A DNA stretch of 64,000 nucleotides from positions 62,001 through 126,000 of the forward strand of contig LT827123.1 in NCBI GenBank assembly GCA_900169975.1, given 5' to 3'. The notes under the pieces were generated by a model that searched no databases, was not told the origin of the DNA, and was given only the letters and a program-made list of their open reading frames with translations. A program made the position numbers and the translations under genes. Position 1 is the stretch's first letter. Each line of letters opens with the position of its first letter. This DNA is from Pseudoflavonifractor sp. Marseille-P3106 (lineage in GTDB: Bacteria > Bacillota > Clostridia > Oscillospirales > Oscillospiraceae). Shown piece after piece: positions 1 to 9,000 of this stretch.

Positions 1-113
1 GAGTCCGGCGGCGAGCCGGTGGAATACATAGAGTGCTCCGGGGATCCGAATTCTCTGGACGCGGTCATCTTTCCGCGCCTGCGCGCCGCCATTGTGGACG
101 CCACCGCGCCCCA
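1..113 (+). pseudogene. 5' part of a split PRK06851-type P-loop ATPase gene (partial, left edge)
   Basis: Frame 1 is open from the window edge and reads ...YIECSGDPNSLDAV and then IVDATAPH. This is the end of the first half of the two-domain PRK06851 ATPase family, whose members carry an xDGTAPH motif in the middle. Family resemblance stops right after the His codon at 112-114. The frame then runs through the terminator hairpin of the neighbouring minus-strand operon to a stop at 292-294, giving an unrelated tail. The family sequence resumes at about 15453 with HVIEPKLPGAVESYVDLG. The gene is therefore interrupted, not simply ended. Function of the family is poorly known; the N-terminal Walker motifs lie outside the window. 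Confidence 0.8.
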
Positions 114-123
114 CGGCGGGGTA
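103..123 (+). other. candidate left attachment junction (attL) of the integrative element
   Basis: The target-gene reading (A T A P H) ends at CCCCA (109-113) and element sequence follows. The right junction has TCCCA at 15452-15456 followed by TGTCATAGAG, which restores P-H-V-I-E-P when the two outer flanks are joined. The shared core is only CCCA. A short core is normal for large serine recombinases. The exact crossover bases are inferred. Confidence 0.65.
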
Positions 124-155
124 AAAAAGTCCACACCCGCAGCGCGGGTGTGGAC
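120..155 (-). terminator. Rho-independent terminator of the NRPS operon
   Basis: Read on the minus strand, a 12-bp perfect stem (arms 144-155 and 129-140, 3-base loop) is followed by TTTTTT. It lies about 20 bases after the PPTase stop and just inside the left element boundary. Confidence 0.85.
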
Positions 156-175
156 AAGAGGCGGGGCAGTCCGGC

Positions 176-709
176 TCAGAGTCGGACCACAGATACCCTG
201 CCCACCGAAGCGGCACACAGGCACAGGCTGTATCCGTCCGGGCCGGAGATGTGCCGCAGCTGGGCGCCGCCCGGCAGAGGGGCCAGCACGTTGAACCAGT
301 CCAGTCCTTTCACCATGCCGTCTCCGGTGTATTTGAGATAACTCTCCTTGGCGGTCCAAAGGAAGAAGAAATCCGCCTCGCTCCCCCCGCGCTCTTCCAG
401 CCAGACGGCCTCCCCGGGATGAAAAAACCGCCGGGCGAGGGCCGCGGTCCGGCAGGGCTCCCAGCGCTGCAGGTCGAACCCCACGGGTGCATGTCCGAAG
501 GCGCAGGCCCAGTACCCCCCGCTGTGGGAGACGGAAAAGCAGACCTCCGGCGCCTGGGAAAAGCGGGGCTTTTTCCCCTCCTCCCGCACACAGGTCCACC
601 GGGAGGCATCCCGGCCCGTAAAGCGCGCCGCAGCCGTCCGCAGAAGGCTGTCCCGGGACAGGCCGTCTCCGTCCGGAGAGAGGAACACAGTGAAATCGTC
701 GCTGCTCAA
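176..709 (-). CDS. Sfp-type 4'-phosphopantetheinyl transferase
   Basis: It should transfer phosphopantetheine from CoA to the serine of the carrier domains in the NRPS and the free carrier protein of this operon. The 177-residue protein shows the Sfp-family landmarks: CFSVSHSGGYW near residue 58, VGFDLQ near 76 with the Mg-binding Asp, and FFFLWTAKESYLKYTGDGM near 115-135 with the W/K-E-x-x-x-K core. Start is TTG at 709, whose TTGA overlaps the stop of the carrier-protein gene, so translation is probably coupled. It is the last gene of the operon. A second, housekeeping-like PPTase is encoded at 46781-47281, so this copy looks dedicated to the element. Confidence 0.92.
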   Translation of the reverse strand: MSSDDFTVFLSPDGDGLSRDSLLRTAAARFTGRDASRWTCVREEGKKPRFSQAPEVCFSVSHSGGYWACAFGHAPVGFDLQRWEPCRTAALARRFFHPGEAVWLEERGGSEADFFFLWTAKESYLKYTGDGMVKGLDWFNVLAPLPGGAQLRHISGPDGYSLCLCAASVGRVSVVRL

Positions 710-936
710 GGGTGGTCGAAGCCCTTTTTTTCCAGGTAATCCAGAACGTCCTGGACCCGGCGGAGCTGCCAGATGTCCCGGGTGGAGACCGTGGTGTTGA
801 AGTGGGCTTCAAACGCCGCGACGATGTTGACCACATCAAAGGAGTTCAACTCCAGGTCCTGCGCGAAATCGGTATCTGGGGTGATCCCCTTTTTTCCCGT
901 CACTTCATAGATAATGTTTGCAATGAGCTCAAGCAC
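706..936 (-). CDS. free-standing acyl/peptidyl carrier protein
   Basis: This 76-residue acidic protein has the four-helix carrier-protein pattern with the phosphopantetheine attachment serine in DLELNSFDVV (about residue 32). It lies between the acyl-activating ligase (13-base gap) and the PPTase (4-base overlap). By known lipopeptide logic the ligase would load an acyl chain on this carrier and the starter condensation domain of the NRPS would take it as donor. The partner assignment is inferred from operon order. No catalytic function is expected from the protein itself. Confidence 0.88.
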   Translation of the reverse strand: MLELIANIIYEVTGKKGITPDTDFAQDLELNSFDVVNIVAAFEAHFNTTVSTRDIWQLRRVQDVLDYLEKKGFDHP

Positions 937-949
937 AGCAGATTTCCTC

Positions 950-2626
950 CTATTTCACAGCCGAAGGCACCCGGTTTTCCGCTTCGAACCGTTTCGGTTT
1001 CTGAGACGATGTTTTGGCGAACTCCTTTTCGCGGATGTTGATCATCTGGAGCTGCTGATAGGACGGCAGCGTCTCATTGATACGGTCCACTTCCCGTTGG
1101 AGGGCGGCGAGGATCTCATAGGGCTCCATCCCTGCGGTCAGCTGCGGGTCTGGGTAGATGCTCACAGCCGGTTTGACGTCGTCCGCCGCCGTGCCGGAGA
1201 GGGCCCCGTATACCATGGTCTCCTTGACGATGGGGATGGCCTGTACCAGCTGTTCGATCCGTTCCGGAGAGATCTTCTTTCCGTTTTTCAATACGATCAG
1301 ATTCTTGGACCGCCCAATGATGTAAAGCTGCCCGTCGGGGCCGATCTCCCCCAAGTCGCCGGTTTTGAACCAGCCGTCCACCACGTTCAGGGCAGTGGCC
1401 TCCGGGTCGTTGTAATAGCCGGCCATCACGCTGGGGCCCCGGACCAGGATCTCCCCCTGCTCCAGCTTGACCTCGTACCCGGGCAGGGGCGTTCCCACCG
1501 ACTCAAAGTTCCAATAGTCGTTGCGGTTCACGGCGATCAGCGGCGCGCATTCGGTGATGCCGTAGCCCTGAAGAACCAGAATCCCCAGCGCTTCAAACCG
1601 CTTGGACAGCTCGGTGTTCACATGGGCCCCGCCGCAGACGATGACCCGTATGGAGCCAAAATACTCCTCCCGCAGCTTCATCCGCTCTGCGCGGGCATAC
1701 TGGAGCCCGACCTTCTTCAGGGTGAGATATCGCTTCAGAAGATTGTTGACAGCGTCCTCCCGGCCCTCTCGCCGGATCCGCATCCAGGCGGTGTTGTAGA
1801 TGGCCTCCAGCATCAGTGGGACGGTGATGATGGTCCTGGACCCGGCAAGCGTCATATCCCGCATCATGGTGCGCAGATTTCCGTTGATGGTGAGGCGGGC
1901 GCCCTTCAGCAGGGAGCAAAACACCCCGCAGTTCAAGCCGTAGGCGTGGTAGAACGGCAGCCCAGTAAAGATCGTTTGCCCCAGGTCCACAGTGGCCACC
2001 GCCGCCCCGGCGTTTTGGAGCAGATTCCCGTGGGTGAGGTTGACGGCCTTGGCGGTGGCGGTGGTGCCGGAGGTGAATACAATGGCGGCCGGGTGATCGG
2101 GGGAAAGCTCGGGCAGAGGCCCCTCAGCCAGCAGGCCGCCCTCTTCCCAGAGCACGCGGTAGCTGCCGTCCGGTGCGGCAGAGGTCTGGCCTGCCGAAAG
2201 ACCGAACACCTGACGCACCCGCCGCCCCTCCTGAAGAAGGCGTGTGCAGATGGGAAGCATGGCCTCGGAGGAAAAAATGACGTCCGTATCAGCCTGCCGG
2301 ATCAACTGACACACGGTGTCGTCCGCCTGATCGATATCCACGCAGACGGCGACGCCGCCCCCGGACACGGCGGCCAGGAACAGGACGATCCATTCATAGC
2401 AGTTCTCGCCGGCGATGGCGATCCGGCTGCCCGCCAGACCACGGGCGGCAAGGGCCCGCCGCAGGCGTGCCACGTCGTCGCAGAGCTCCCGGTAGCTGCG
2501 CACATGCTCCGCTCCGCTCCCGTCGTACTGGCAGACAGCCGGCTTCTCTCCAAAGGAGGACAGCCCGGACATAAAGTCCTGGAAGGTGTTGTAATACACC
2601 GTTGGGTACCACGGATATTTTTTCAT
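950..2626 (-). CDS. AMP-dependent acyl-activating ligase (acyl-CoA/acyl-ACP synthetase)
   Basis: A 558-residue ANL-superfamily enzyme that should adenylate a carboxylic acid and pass it to CoA or the adjacent carrier protein. Visible motifs: FTSGTTATAKAVNLTHGN (phosphate-binding loop, near 180), LQGYGITECAP (near 315), GWFKTGDLG (near 395) and IIGRSKNLIVLKNGKKISPE (hinge/catalytic lysine region, near 410-430). Start ATG 2626 is preceded by GAGGAGG inside the end of the regulator gene, one base after its stop. In an operon with a condensation-starter NRPS it is the probable lipid-loading enzyme. Chain length and identity of the acid cannot be read from the sequence. Confidence 0.9.
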   Translation of the reverse strand: MKKYPWYPTVYYNTFQDFMSGLSSFGEKPAVCQYDGSGAEHVRSYRELCDDVARLRRALAARGLAGSRIAIAGENCYEWIVLFLAAVSGGGVAVCVDIDQADDTVCQLIRQADTDVIFSSEAMLPICTRLLQEGRRVRQVFGLSAGQTSAAPDGSYRVLWEEGGLLAEGPLPELSPDHPAAIVFTSGTTATAKAVNLTHGNLLQNAGAAVATVDLGQTIFTGLPFYHAYGLNCGVFCSLLKGARLTINGNLRTMMRDMTLAGSRTIITVPLMLEAIYNTAWMRIRREGREDAVNNLLKRYLTLKKVGLQYARAERMKLREEYFGSIRVIVCGGAHVNTELSKRFEALGILVLQGYGITECAPLIAVNRNDYWNFESVGTPLPGYEVKLEQGEILVRGPSVMAGYYNDPEATALNVVDGWFKTGDLGEIGPDGQLYIIGRSKNLIVLKNGKKISPERIEQLVQAIPIVKETMVYGALSGTAADDVKPAVSIYPDPQLTAGMEPYEILAALQREVDRINETLPSYQQLQMINIREKEFAKTSSQKPKRFEAENRVPSAVK

Positions 2627-2627
2627 A

Positions 2628-4088
2628 TTAAAAAACCTCCTCTGCGAAGAATCTGAGCTGTTCACCCGGTTCCATCTGCCGGATCTCCTCCGGCAGTTCC
2701 CGTATCACATTCAAAAAGACATCCACCATTTTGCCGTCCAACTGGGTGTCTTTGACCTCGACCAGCTTTTCCAGCGCCTGGTCAAAGGTCATACTGGGGC
2801 GGTAGCGCCGGGCGGAGGTCATTGCGTCAAAGGTGTCGGCAATGGAGATGATCCGAGACGCCTCCGGAATGTCCGTCCCGGACAGGCCGTCCGGATACCC
2901 CTTCCCGTCTATTCGCTCGTGATGGCTGCGTACGATGGGAGCGATCGTCCGGAAGGAGGAGATGGCGGAGAGAATAGAGCTTCCGCATTCCGGGTGCTTG
3001 CGGATCACCTCAAACTCCTCGTCCGTGAGTTTGTCCGGAGAGAGCAGGATATTGTCCGGAATCGCCATCTTGCCCACGTCGTGGAACAGCCCGGCCAGAC
3101 GGACCTGGCGGCAGGTCTCCGGGTCTTTTCCCAGCGCGGCGGCCAGATGTCCGGCATAATAGGACACGCGGTCCGAGTGGCCGCGGGTGTAGATGTCCTT
3201 GGCATCGACCATCAGCCGCAGCGCCTTGATGACCTCCACGTAGCTGTCCTTGACCCGCCGCAGCAGGAGCGTGTTTTCCATAGATGCGGCGCACTGCCGG
3301 ACAAAGATCCGAAACAGCTGCTCCTGATAGAAGTCGGGCTTTCCGGCCATCACAATGGCCAGGACCCCGATGGATTCGCCCAGGGAATTGGCCACGGGGG
3401 AGCAGAGCACCCGCTCCCGCCCGAATTGCTGTTCCACCTGCGTACAGAGCAGTTCCGGCGTTTCCGCATCCAGCCCGGCCATCGCATCACCGGAGGAGAA
3501 CCGTAGGTGGGGAGCGCCTCTCCCGCCGTCCCAAATGGCCAGCAGACCGTCGGTGCACGCCCACAGAGACTGTACCGCGGCGAGAATGTGACTGCCGATC
3601 TGATTCGGCTCCTGGAGCGCGTAAATCTCAGGCATAATGCTGGCCATGTCCGCAAGGCGCTGCTGATAACTGCGGATGAGCCGCATCTGCCGGATGGATT
3701 TGACGCAGGATTCCACCAGGAGCTCCAGCTGATCAAAGCGGTCGTTCTTCTCATAATAGCCCTGGATGTCCAGCGCGCGGATGGTTCGGATGGGAGGGGC
3801 CATGCTCTTGTGTCCGGTCAGCAGGATAATAAACAGATCGTGGTTGAAGGTTCGGATCTGTTCCACAACCTGATCGCCGCACAGCGGAGTCATGAGAAAA
3901 TCCAGCAGCAGGATGTCGTAGTGACAGGTCCGGACCCTCTCGATTGCGGCGACGGGGTCATTCTCCACATCCACCTGATATCCGGCGCCCTGGAAATAGG
4001 ACTGGATCGTGGCAGTCATGATCGGATCGTCATCCAACGCGAGAATCGAAAATTCGCTTTTTTCGGACCCATGCCTGTTCTTTCTCAT
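2628..4088 (-). CDS. response regulator with receiver, GAF-like and HD-GYP domains
   Basis: Residues ~12-130 are a receiver domain: LALDDDP acidic pocket, LLLDF phospho-acceptor Asp, LLTGHKS switch region. The middle (~150-270) resembles a GAF-type sensor. Residues ~290-460 are an HD-GYP domain with HSDRV, LFHDVGKMAIPD, RKHPECG, SHHERIDGKGYPDGL all intact, the pattern of active cyclic-di-GMP phosphodiesterases. There is no DNA-binding domain, so output is probably second-messenger turnover. It overlaps the kinase stop by ATGA with a GAGGAGG ribosome site, so the pair is co-translated. Its position inside a biosynthetic operon, after the NRPS, is unusual; the signal is unknown. Confidence 0.92.
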   Translation of the reverse strand: MRKNRHGSEKSEFSILALDDDPIMTATIQSYFQGAGYQVDVENDPVAAIERVRTCHYDILLLDFLMTPLCGDQVVEQIRTFNHDLFIILLTGHKSMAPPIRTIRALDIQGYYEKNDRFDQLELLVESCVKSIRQMRLIRSYQQRLADMASIMPEIYALQEPNQIGSHILAAVQSLWACTDGLLAIWDGGRGAPHLRFSSGDAMAGLDAETPELLCTQVEQQFGRERVLCSPVANSLGESIGVLAIVMAGKPDFYQEQLFRIFVRQCAASMENTLLLRRVKDSYVEVIKALRLMVDAKDIYTRGHSDRVSYYAGHLAAALGKDPETCRQVRLAGLFHDVGKMAIPDNILLSPDKLTDEEFEVIRKHPECGSSILSAISSFRTIAPIVRSHHERIDGKGYPDGLSGTDIPEASRIISIADTFDAMTSARRYRPSMTFDQALEKLVEVKDTQLDGKMVDVFLNVIRELPEEIRQMEPGEQLRFFAEEVF

Positions 4089-5974
4089 CCATGCACCTCC
4101 TCGTCATCAAAAAGTCTGGATACAGATACCGTCTCGATGGGGATGGAAAAACCAAAGATGGATCCACCGTCCGGGTTGTCCTCCATCCACATGGTGCCGC
4201 CGAACTTGCCCCGGACGACGGAGTTGGAAATATACAGTCCCAGGCCGGTCCCTTTGGTGCCCTTGGTGGTGATCATCTCCTGGAACAGCCGGCTTCGGGC
4301 CCTGGGATCCACGCCCCGTCCCGTGTCCTTCACGTATAGACTCATATGGGTCGCGCTCTCCCGGAAGCCCACAACGATCTCTTTCCGGGCGCAGTCACGC
4401 TCGGCGTCGATGGCATTGCTGACCAGGTTGTTCATGACCTGGATGAGGTTATTGATGTCTCCGTGCAGGGTCACACGCAGACGGGGGTCGTATTCTGTGC
4501 TCAGTTTACAGCCGCTGCTCTGAAGCTCGTGCCGCATCAGCAGCACCGTCCGCCTGATGAGTTCGTCCAAGGTGAATTCCCGCTCTTCCGAGGTGCTGAC
4601 ATTGGCGGCCTGGCCCTTGATGGCCGTGATGATGTCGGACATGTACGAACAGGAGGAACGGATCTTGCTCAGCCAGCCGTCCACCTCGCCGTAGATCTCA
4701 TTGTAGTCTTCCTCGGTGACCTCGGGATCTCCCAGAGAATCCCACGCCTCCTTCACCAGGGTCTCCACCGCGGTGGCGCAGCCGGCGATGCTCATGATGG
4801 GTGTTTTGAGGTTGTGGGCCAGACCGCCCACCATTTGTCCCAAAAGGGCCAGCCGCTCCTGCTCCATCATCCGGGCCTGCCCCTCCTGGACCTGCTGCAT
4901 GCTTCTTTTGATCTGCGTGATGTCCTTGAAGATGACCACGAATCCGGAGAGCTGCTGCTGGATCTCCAGGGGGGTAATGTCCACCATGTAATAGTACTTG
5001 CGGGGCGCTTCCTTTTCGCCTACGGGCATGGTGACCGCCTGCTCGTAGGCGATGGGGGTCCCGTTTTTTCCGCAGGACTGCACGGCGGAAATCAGGTTGT
5101 AGAGCGCGGTCTTGTTGGCGATATCCTCTGATTCCAGGCTCTTTTCGATCTGCCGGTTGCTGGTGATGCCGTACAGTTTTCCGAACACCTCCCGGAAGGG
5201 GCGGTTCTCGTCCACCACCAGTCCGTGTTCGTTCAGTACCAGGTATCCGTCCGGGATCCAGTCCAGGACATGCTGTGTGGCAATGGGAACGATGTCCAGA
5301 AGGTGCAGCCGGTAGATGGCGATATAATTGCAGATCAGGGTCGCGGTAAAGCTCAGAGGGGTGGCGGCGATGGAGAGGTCCCGATTGGAGAAGGTCGCCG
5401 CAACACTGACGAGCAGCGGGATTATCTCCCCCATCACCAGCATGGCCACCTGCATGCGATACAGCCGGCTGTTGCTGCGCATACCGAAGCGGATCAGCAC
5501 CACGGTGGCACAGATCAGGCAGAGATATGTGTAAAAACCGGACACATAGATGTAGGGGCCGAATACGATCTCGCTGCGGATGATGGAAAAGACCCGGTAC
5601 TGCAGGTGGTGTATGGGGTTGGTCCAGACCACCGCGTTTGTGATGACGGGGACGGCCAGCAGGCTCACCCAGCCCCGGGGCAGGGTCTCTTTCCCGTTGG
5701 CAAAGGCCACGGCGATCAGGAGCATGATGACGGGAGTGAAGGTGGCACCAAGATAGGAAAAAGCATCCCAGCGGAAAAGAGCCGCCGTGTTTCCCGGGTC
5801 TGTGTATCGCATCCCCAGCATTGCCACCGGCCAGGCGGAGAAGACCAGGCAGAGCGCCATATACAGCTTTTGGATCAGTTGCTGGCGCTTTTGGGTAAAC
5901 AGGCTGTACCCAATGAAGATAACGCACACCACGAGCAGACAGGTAAAGATGATCGCGGCATAGTCGGGGATCAC
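4085..5974 (-). CDS. membrane histidine kinase (7TM-PAS-HisKA-HATPase)
   Basis: A 629-residue sensor kinase. The first ~220 residues contain about seven hydrophobic segments of the 7TM histidine-kinase type. A PAS-like segment follows (LDWIPDGYLVLNEHGLVVDE near 235). The phospho-acceptor His is in GLAHNLKTPIMSIAGC (near 400), then NNLVSNAIDAER (N box) and DTGRGVDP / GTGLGLYISNSVV (G boxes). The stop overlaps the HD-GYP regulator start, identifying its partner. It begins 27 bases after the NRPS stop. Ligand is unknown; sensing of the operon's own peptide product is possible but only inferred. Confidence 0.93.
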   Translation of the reverse strand: MIPDYAAIIFTCLLVVCVIFIGYSLFTQKRQQLIQKLYMALCLVFSAWPVAMLGMRYTDPGNTAALFRWDAFSYLGATFTPVIMLLIAVAFANGKETLPRGWVSLLAVPVITNAVVWTNPIHHLQYRVFSIIRSEIVFGPYIYVSGFYTYLCLICATVVLIRFGMRSNSRLYRMQVAMLVMGEIIPLLVSVAATFSNRDLSIAATPLSFTATLICNYIAIYRLHLLDIVPIATQHVLDWIPDGYLVLNEHGLVVDENRPFREVFGKLYGITSNRQIEKSLESEDIANKTALYNLISAVQSCGKNGTPIAYEQAVTMPVGEKEAPRKYYYMVDITPLEIQQQLSGFVVIFKDITQIKRSMQQVQEGQARMMEQERLALLGQMVGGLAHNLKTPIMSIAGCATAVETLVKEAWDSLGDPEVTEEDYNEIYGEVDGWLSKIRSSCSYMSDIITAIKGQAANVSTSEEREFTLDELIRRTVLLMRHELQSSGCKLSTEYDPRLRVTLHGDINNLIQVMNNLVSNAIDAERDCARKEIVVGFRESATHMSLYVKDTGRGVDPRARSRLFQEMITTKGTKGTGLGLYISNSVVRGKFGGTMWMEDNPDGGSIFGFSIPIETVSVSRLFDDEEVHG

Positions 5975-6001
5975 AGACTCAACTCCTTTCCATACAGTTT
6001 C

Positions 6002-9000
6002 TCAGCCGTCCAGGCAGAACAGATCCAACGCGTGTCCCATGTCCTGATCGGGCCACGCAATGCCGGCCTGACGCAGCAGACAATGGGTCTTTTCACAGGA
6101 GACGGTCACATTTCCGGCCCCATGCTGCAGGCCGTTCCACAGATCGATCAGAGAGGCCAGCGTCTCAGCGTGTTCCGCCGAGGCCTGGGAAAGCCGCTGG
6201 GAGAAGGCGTCGTCGGAGAGAATTTCCAGATTGGGGAACCGGACGCCCAGCGTCCGGCCCAGGGGGGCAGGATCGGGCTGGATCACATGGAACGCAGTGC
6301 TGTCGGCCTGCTCCAGCGCCACGATGGACTCCGCACACAGATCCACGGGGGACAGTTCCAGTGGAAGGCCCGCCAGAGATTCCGGCAGGGCCTGCAGCAG
6401 CCTGACACCCTGCACGATCCGGTAAAAAGCGTTGGAATCGGGATTTTTCTGAAAGACACCGTCGGACCGGCGGCCGATGAGCCGCCCGATCCGGAAGATC
6501 CTGGCGCACAGTCCGGACTCCACCGCGCGGCAGATCTCCTGCTCCGCCAAAAATTTGCCGCGGATATACAGGTTGTCCCGCCAGTTTTGTCCGATGTCCA
6601 GATCTGCTTCGGTAAACAGACGGGGAACCGCAGGGTCCTCCCCCGCGAAGGAGCCGCTGATGCTGGCTGTGGAGATGTGGAACAGCGCAGCCCCGGCTGT
6701 CAGGGCAAAGGAGACGGCTTGACGGGCCCCCTCCAGATTTGTGGCGAGGAGCCGGTCGTCCGAAGCGTAGTGGCGCACGTCTCCGGCGGCGTGGTAGAGC
6801 GCATCCACCCGCTCTGCGAGAGCGGTATAGTCCTTCTGCGCCATTCCGAAGTCCGGCTGACACACGTCTCCCCGGCACACCTCCAGACGATTTTTCCGAA
6901 GGGTGGTCCAGCCGCTGCCGAAATACCAGGACAGCGTTTCCAGAAGCCGTCCGGCATCTCCGTCCCGGAGCAGACACACGATCTTTGGGCAGCCCCGGTC
7001 CAACAGTACCCGGAGCAGATGCGCACCCAGAAAGCCCGTTGCGCCGGTGAGCAGGACGGTGGAGAACGGTCCGTCTTTCCGCTGGCGGAGCGGAGGCACC
7101 TGCGTCGGCCGGAACACAGGCAGCTTCGTCCGGACGGGTGGGGGCTGGACCCGGGCCCCCAGCAGTGCGGCCTGGGCCCGGACCGTGGGGGCACGGTAAA
7201 AATCCGCCAGCGTCATGCTGATATGGCGGTTGTAGTATTCGCTCAAAATGCTCAGTGCCGAGAGGGAGGTCCCCCCCTGCTCGAATAGGGAGACATCCGC
7301 CCGCAGCGCGGGCTGCCGGAGCACTTGCTTCCAGATGTCCAGCAGGGTGTCCTCGGAGACGGGCGCGGCCGGGGGAGGCTCCTGCGCGGGTGTGGGAAGG
7401 GCTTTCAGTGCCGCTTCGCCATCCCCCTCTGCAAGAGCCCTGAGAGCCGGCATATCCAGTTTCCCGCTGGCGTTGTAAGGCATCCCGGACAGTGTCAGCA
7501 GACGTCCGGGGATCATGTAGGAGGGCAGGCGCAGGGCGAGGCTCTGCCGCAGGGCGGCAGGGTCCAGGGTCTCCGGCGTCACGATGGCGCAGAGGGAGGA
7601 GGAGCCGTCCGGATTTTTCAGGGGAATGGCAACCGCCTCATCCGCGCCGGCTTCCCGCAGGGCGTCCGTGATCTCGCCCAATTCCACACGATTCCCGTTG
7701 ATCTTCACTTGGGCGTCGGTCCGGCCCAGACACTCGATCCGCCCGTCCAGGCGCAGGCGGCCCACGTCACCGCTGCGGTACATCCGTTCCCCTTGGAAGA
7801 AGGGGTCGTCCAGAAACAGCTCCTGGGTCAGATCCGGTCTGCCCACATAGCCGTCGGCCAGGCCGGGGCCCGCCAGATACAGCTCTCCCAGCGCCGTGGG
7901 CAGGACCGGCTTGCGGTCCTGATCCAGCACGTAGATCCGGCAGTTGTTCAAGGGCGCACCAATGGTGACGGGCTCGCCCTCCCTCAGTTCGCCTGCCGTG
8001 ACGTAAACGGCGGTCTCGGTGGGACCGTACATATTCACGAGCCGACCGGAACAGTGGGCCTTGAACTGGGTGACCAGGCCGGGAGAGACCATTTCCCCTG
8101 CCACAATGGTGAAGGAAAGGCCTTCTGCCGCCTGGGAGAAGGCGGTGCTGCGCAGGCACATCTGAAGCCTGGAAGGAGTGAACTGGGCGATTCGGGGTTG
8201 GTGTGCCGTCATGAGCTCGGCCAGCTTCCAGGGCAGCAGCATCTCCTCCTCGTCAGCCATCACCACGGCGTAGCCCTGGGCCAGCGCCAGGAGCGTTTCA
8301 GTGATGAAGATGTCAAAGGTGGCGTTGGCGATGCACAGCACGGGGCCCTGCTCTCCCTCCATCCACTGCCGCAGGCTTTGCAGGCGGTCAGAGAGCGCCC
8401 GGTGAGGCATCTGGACCCCCTTGGGGCGTCCCGTCGAACCGGAGGTAAACAGGATATACATGGTCTGGCCTCCCTGGGGGCAGCAGGCGTGCTCCAGGGG
8501 CTGCGCGGACTCGTTCATGAGCACGACCGGCCGCACGCGGGCCTCTTGGGGCAGAACGGCGGCAGAGGCCTCGTCGCACAGGATGAGTTTTACGTCCGCG
8601 GTCCCCATCATGTAGGCAATGCGTTCCGCAGGGTAATCCGTGAGGAAGGGGACGTAGGCTCCGCCGATCTTGAGGATGGCCAGCATGGCGGCCAGCAGCT
8701 CCGGGCTGCGCCGGCAGGCGAGACCCACCCGGTCTCCGGAGGCTGCCCCATGTTCTGCCAAAACGCCCGCGATCTGGCAGGCCCGGGCCTCCAGCGCGGC
8801 AAAGGAGGTTTTCTGCCCGTGCCAGAGCACCGCGTCGGCATCCGGATGGAGGATGGCTTCCTCCTCAATGACACAGTGAATGGGCATCTCCAGATAGGGA
8901 TACACCATCCGCCAGGGTCGGTCGAAGCAGCGGAGCCGATCCGCCGGGGAGAGGGGATCCAGCGCCGAGAGGGCAGCTCCCTCCGGGGCATCGGCCAGCT

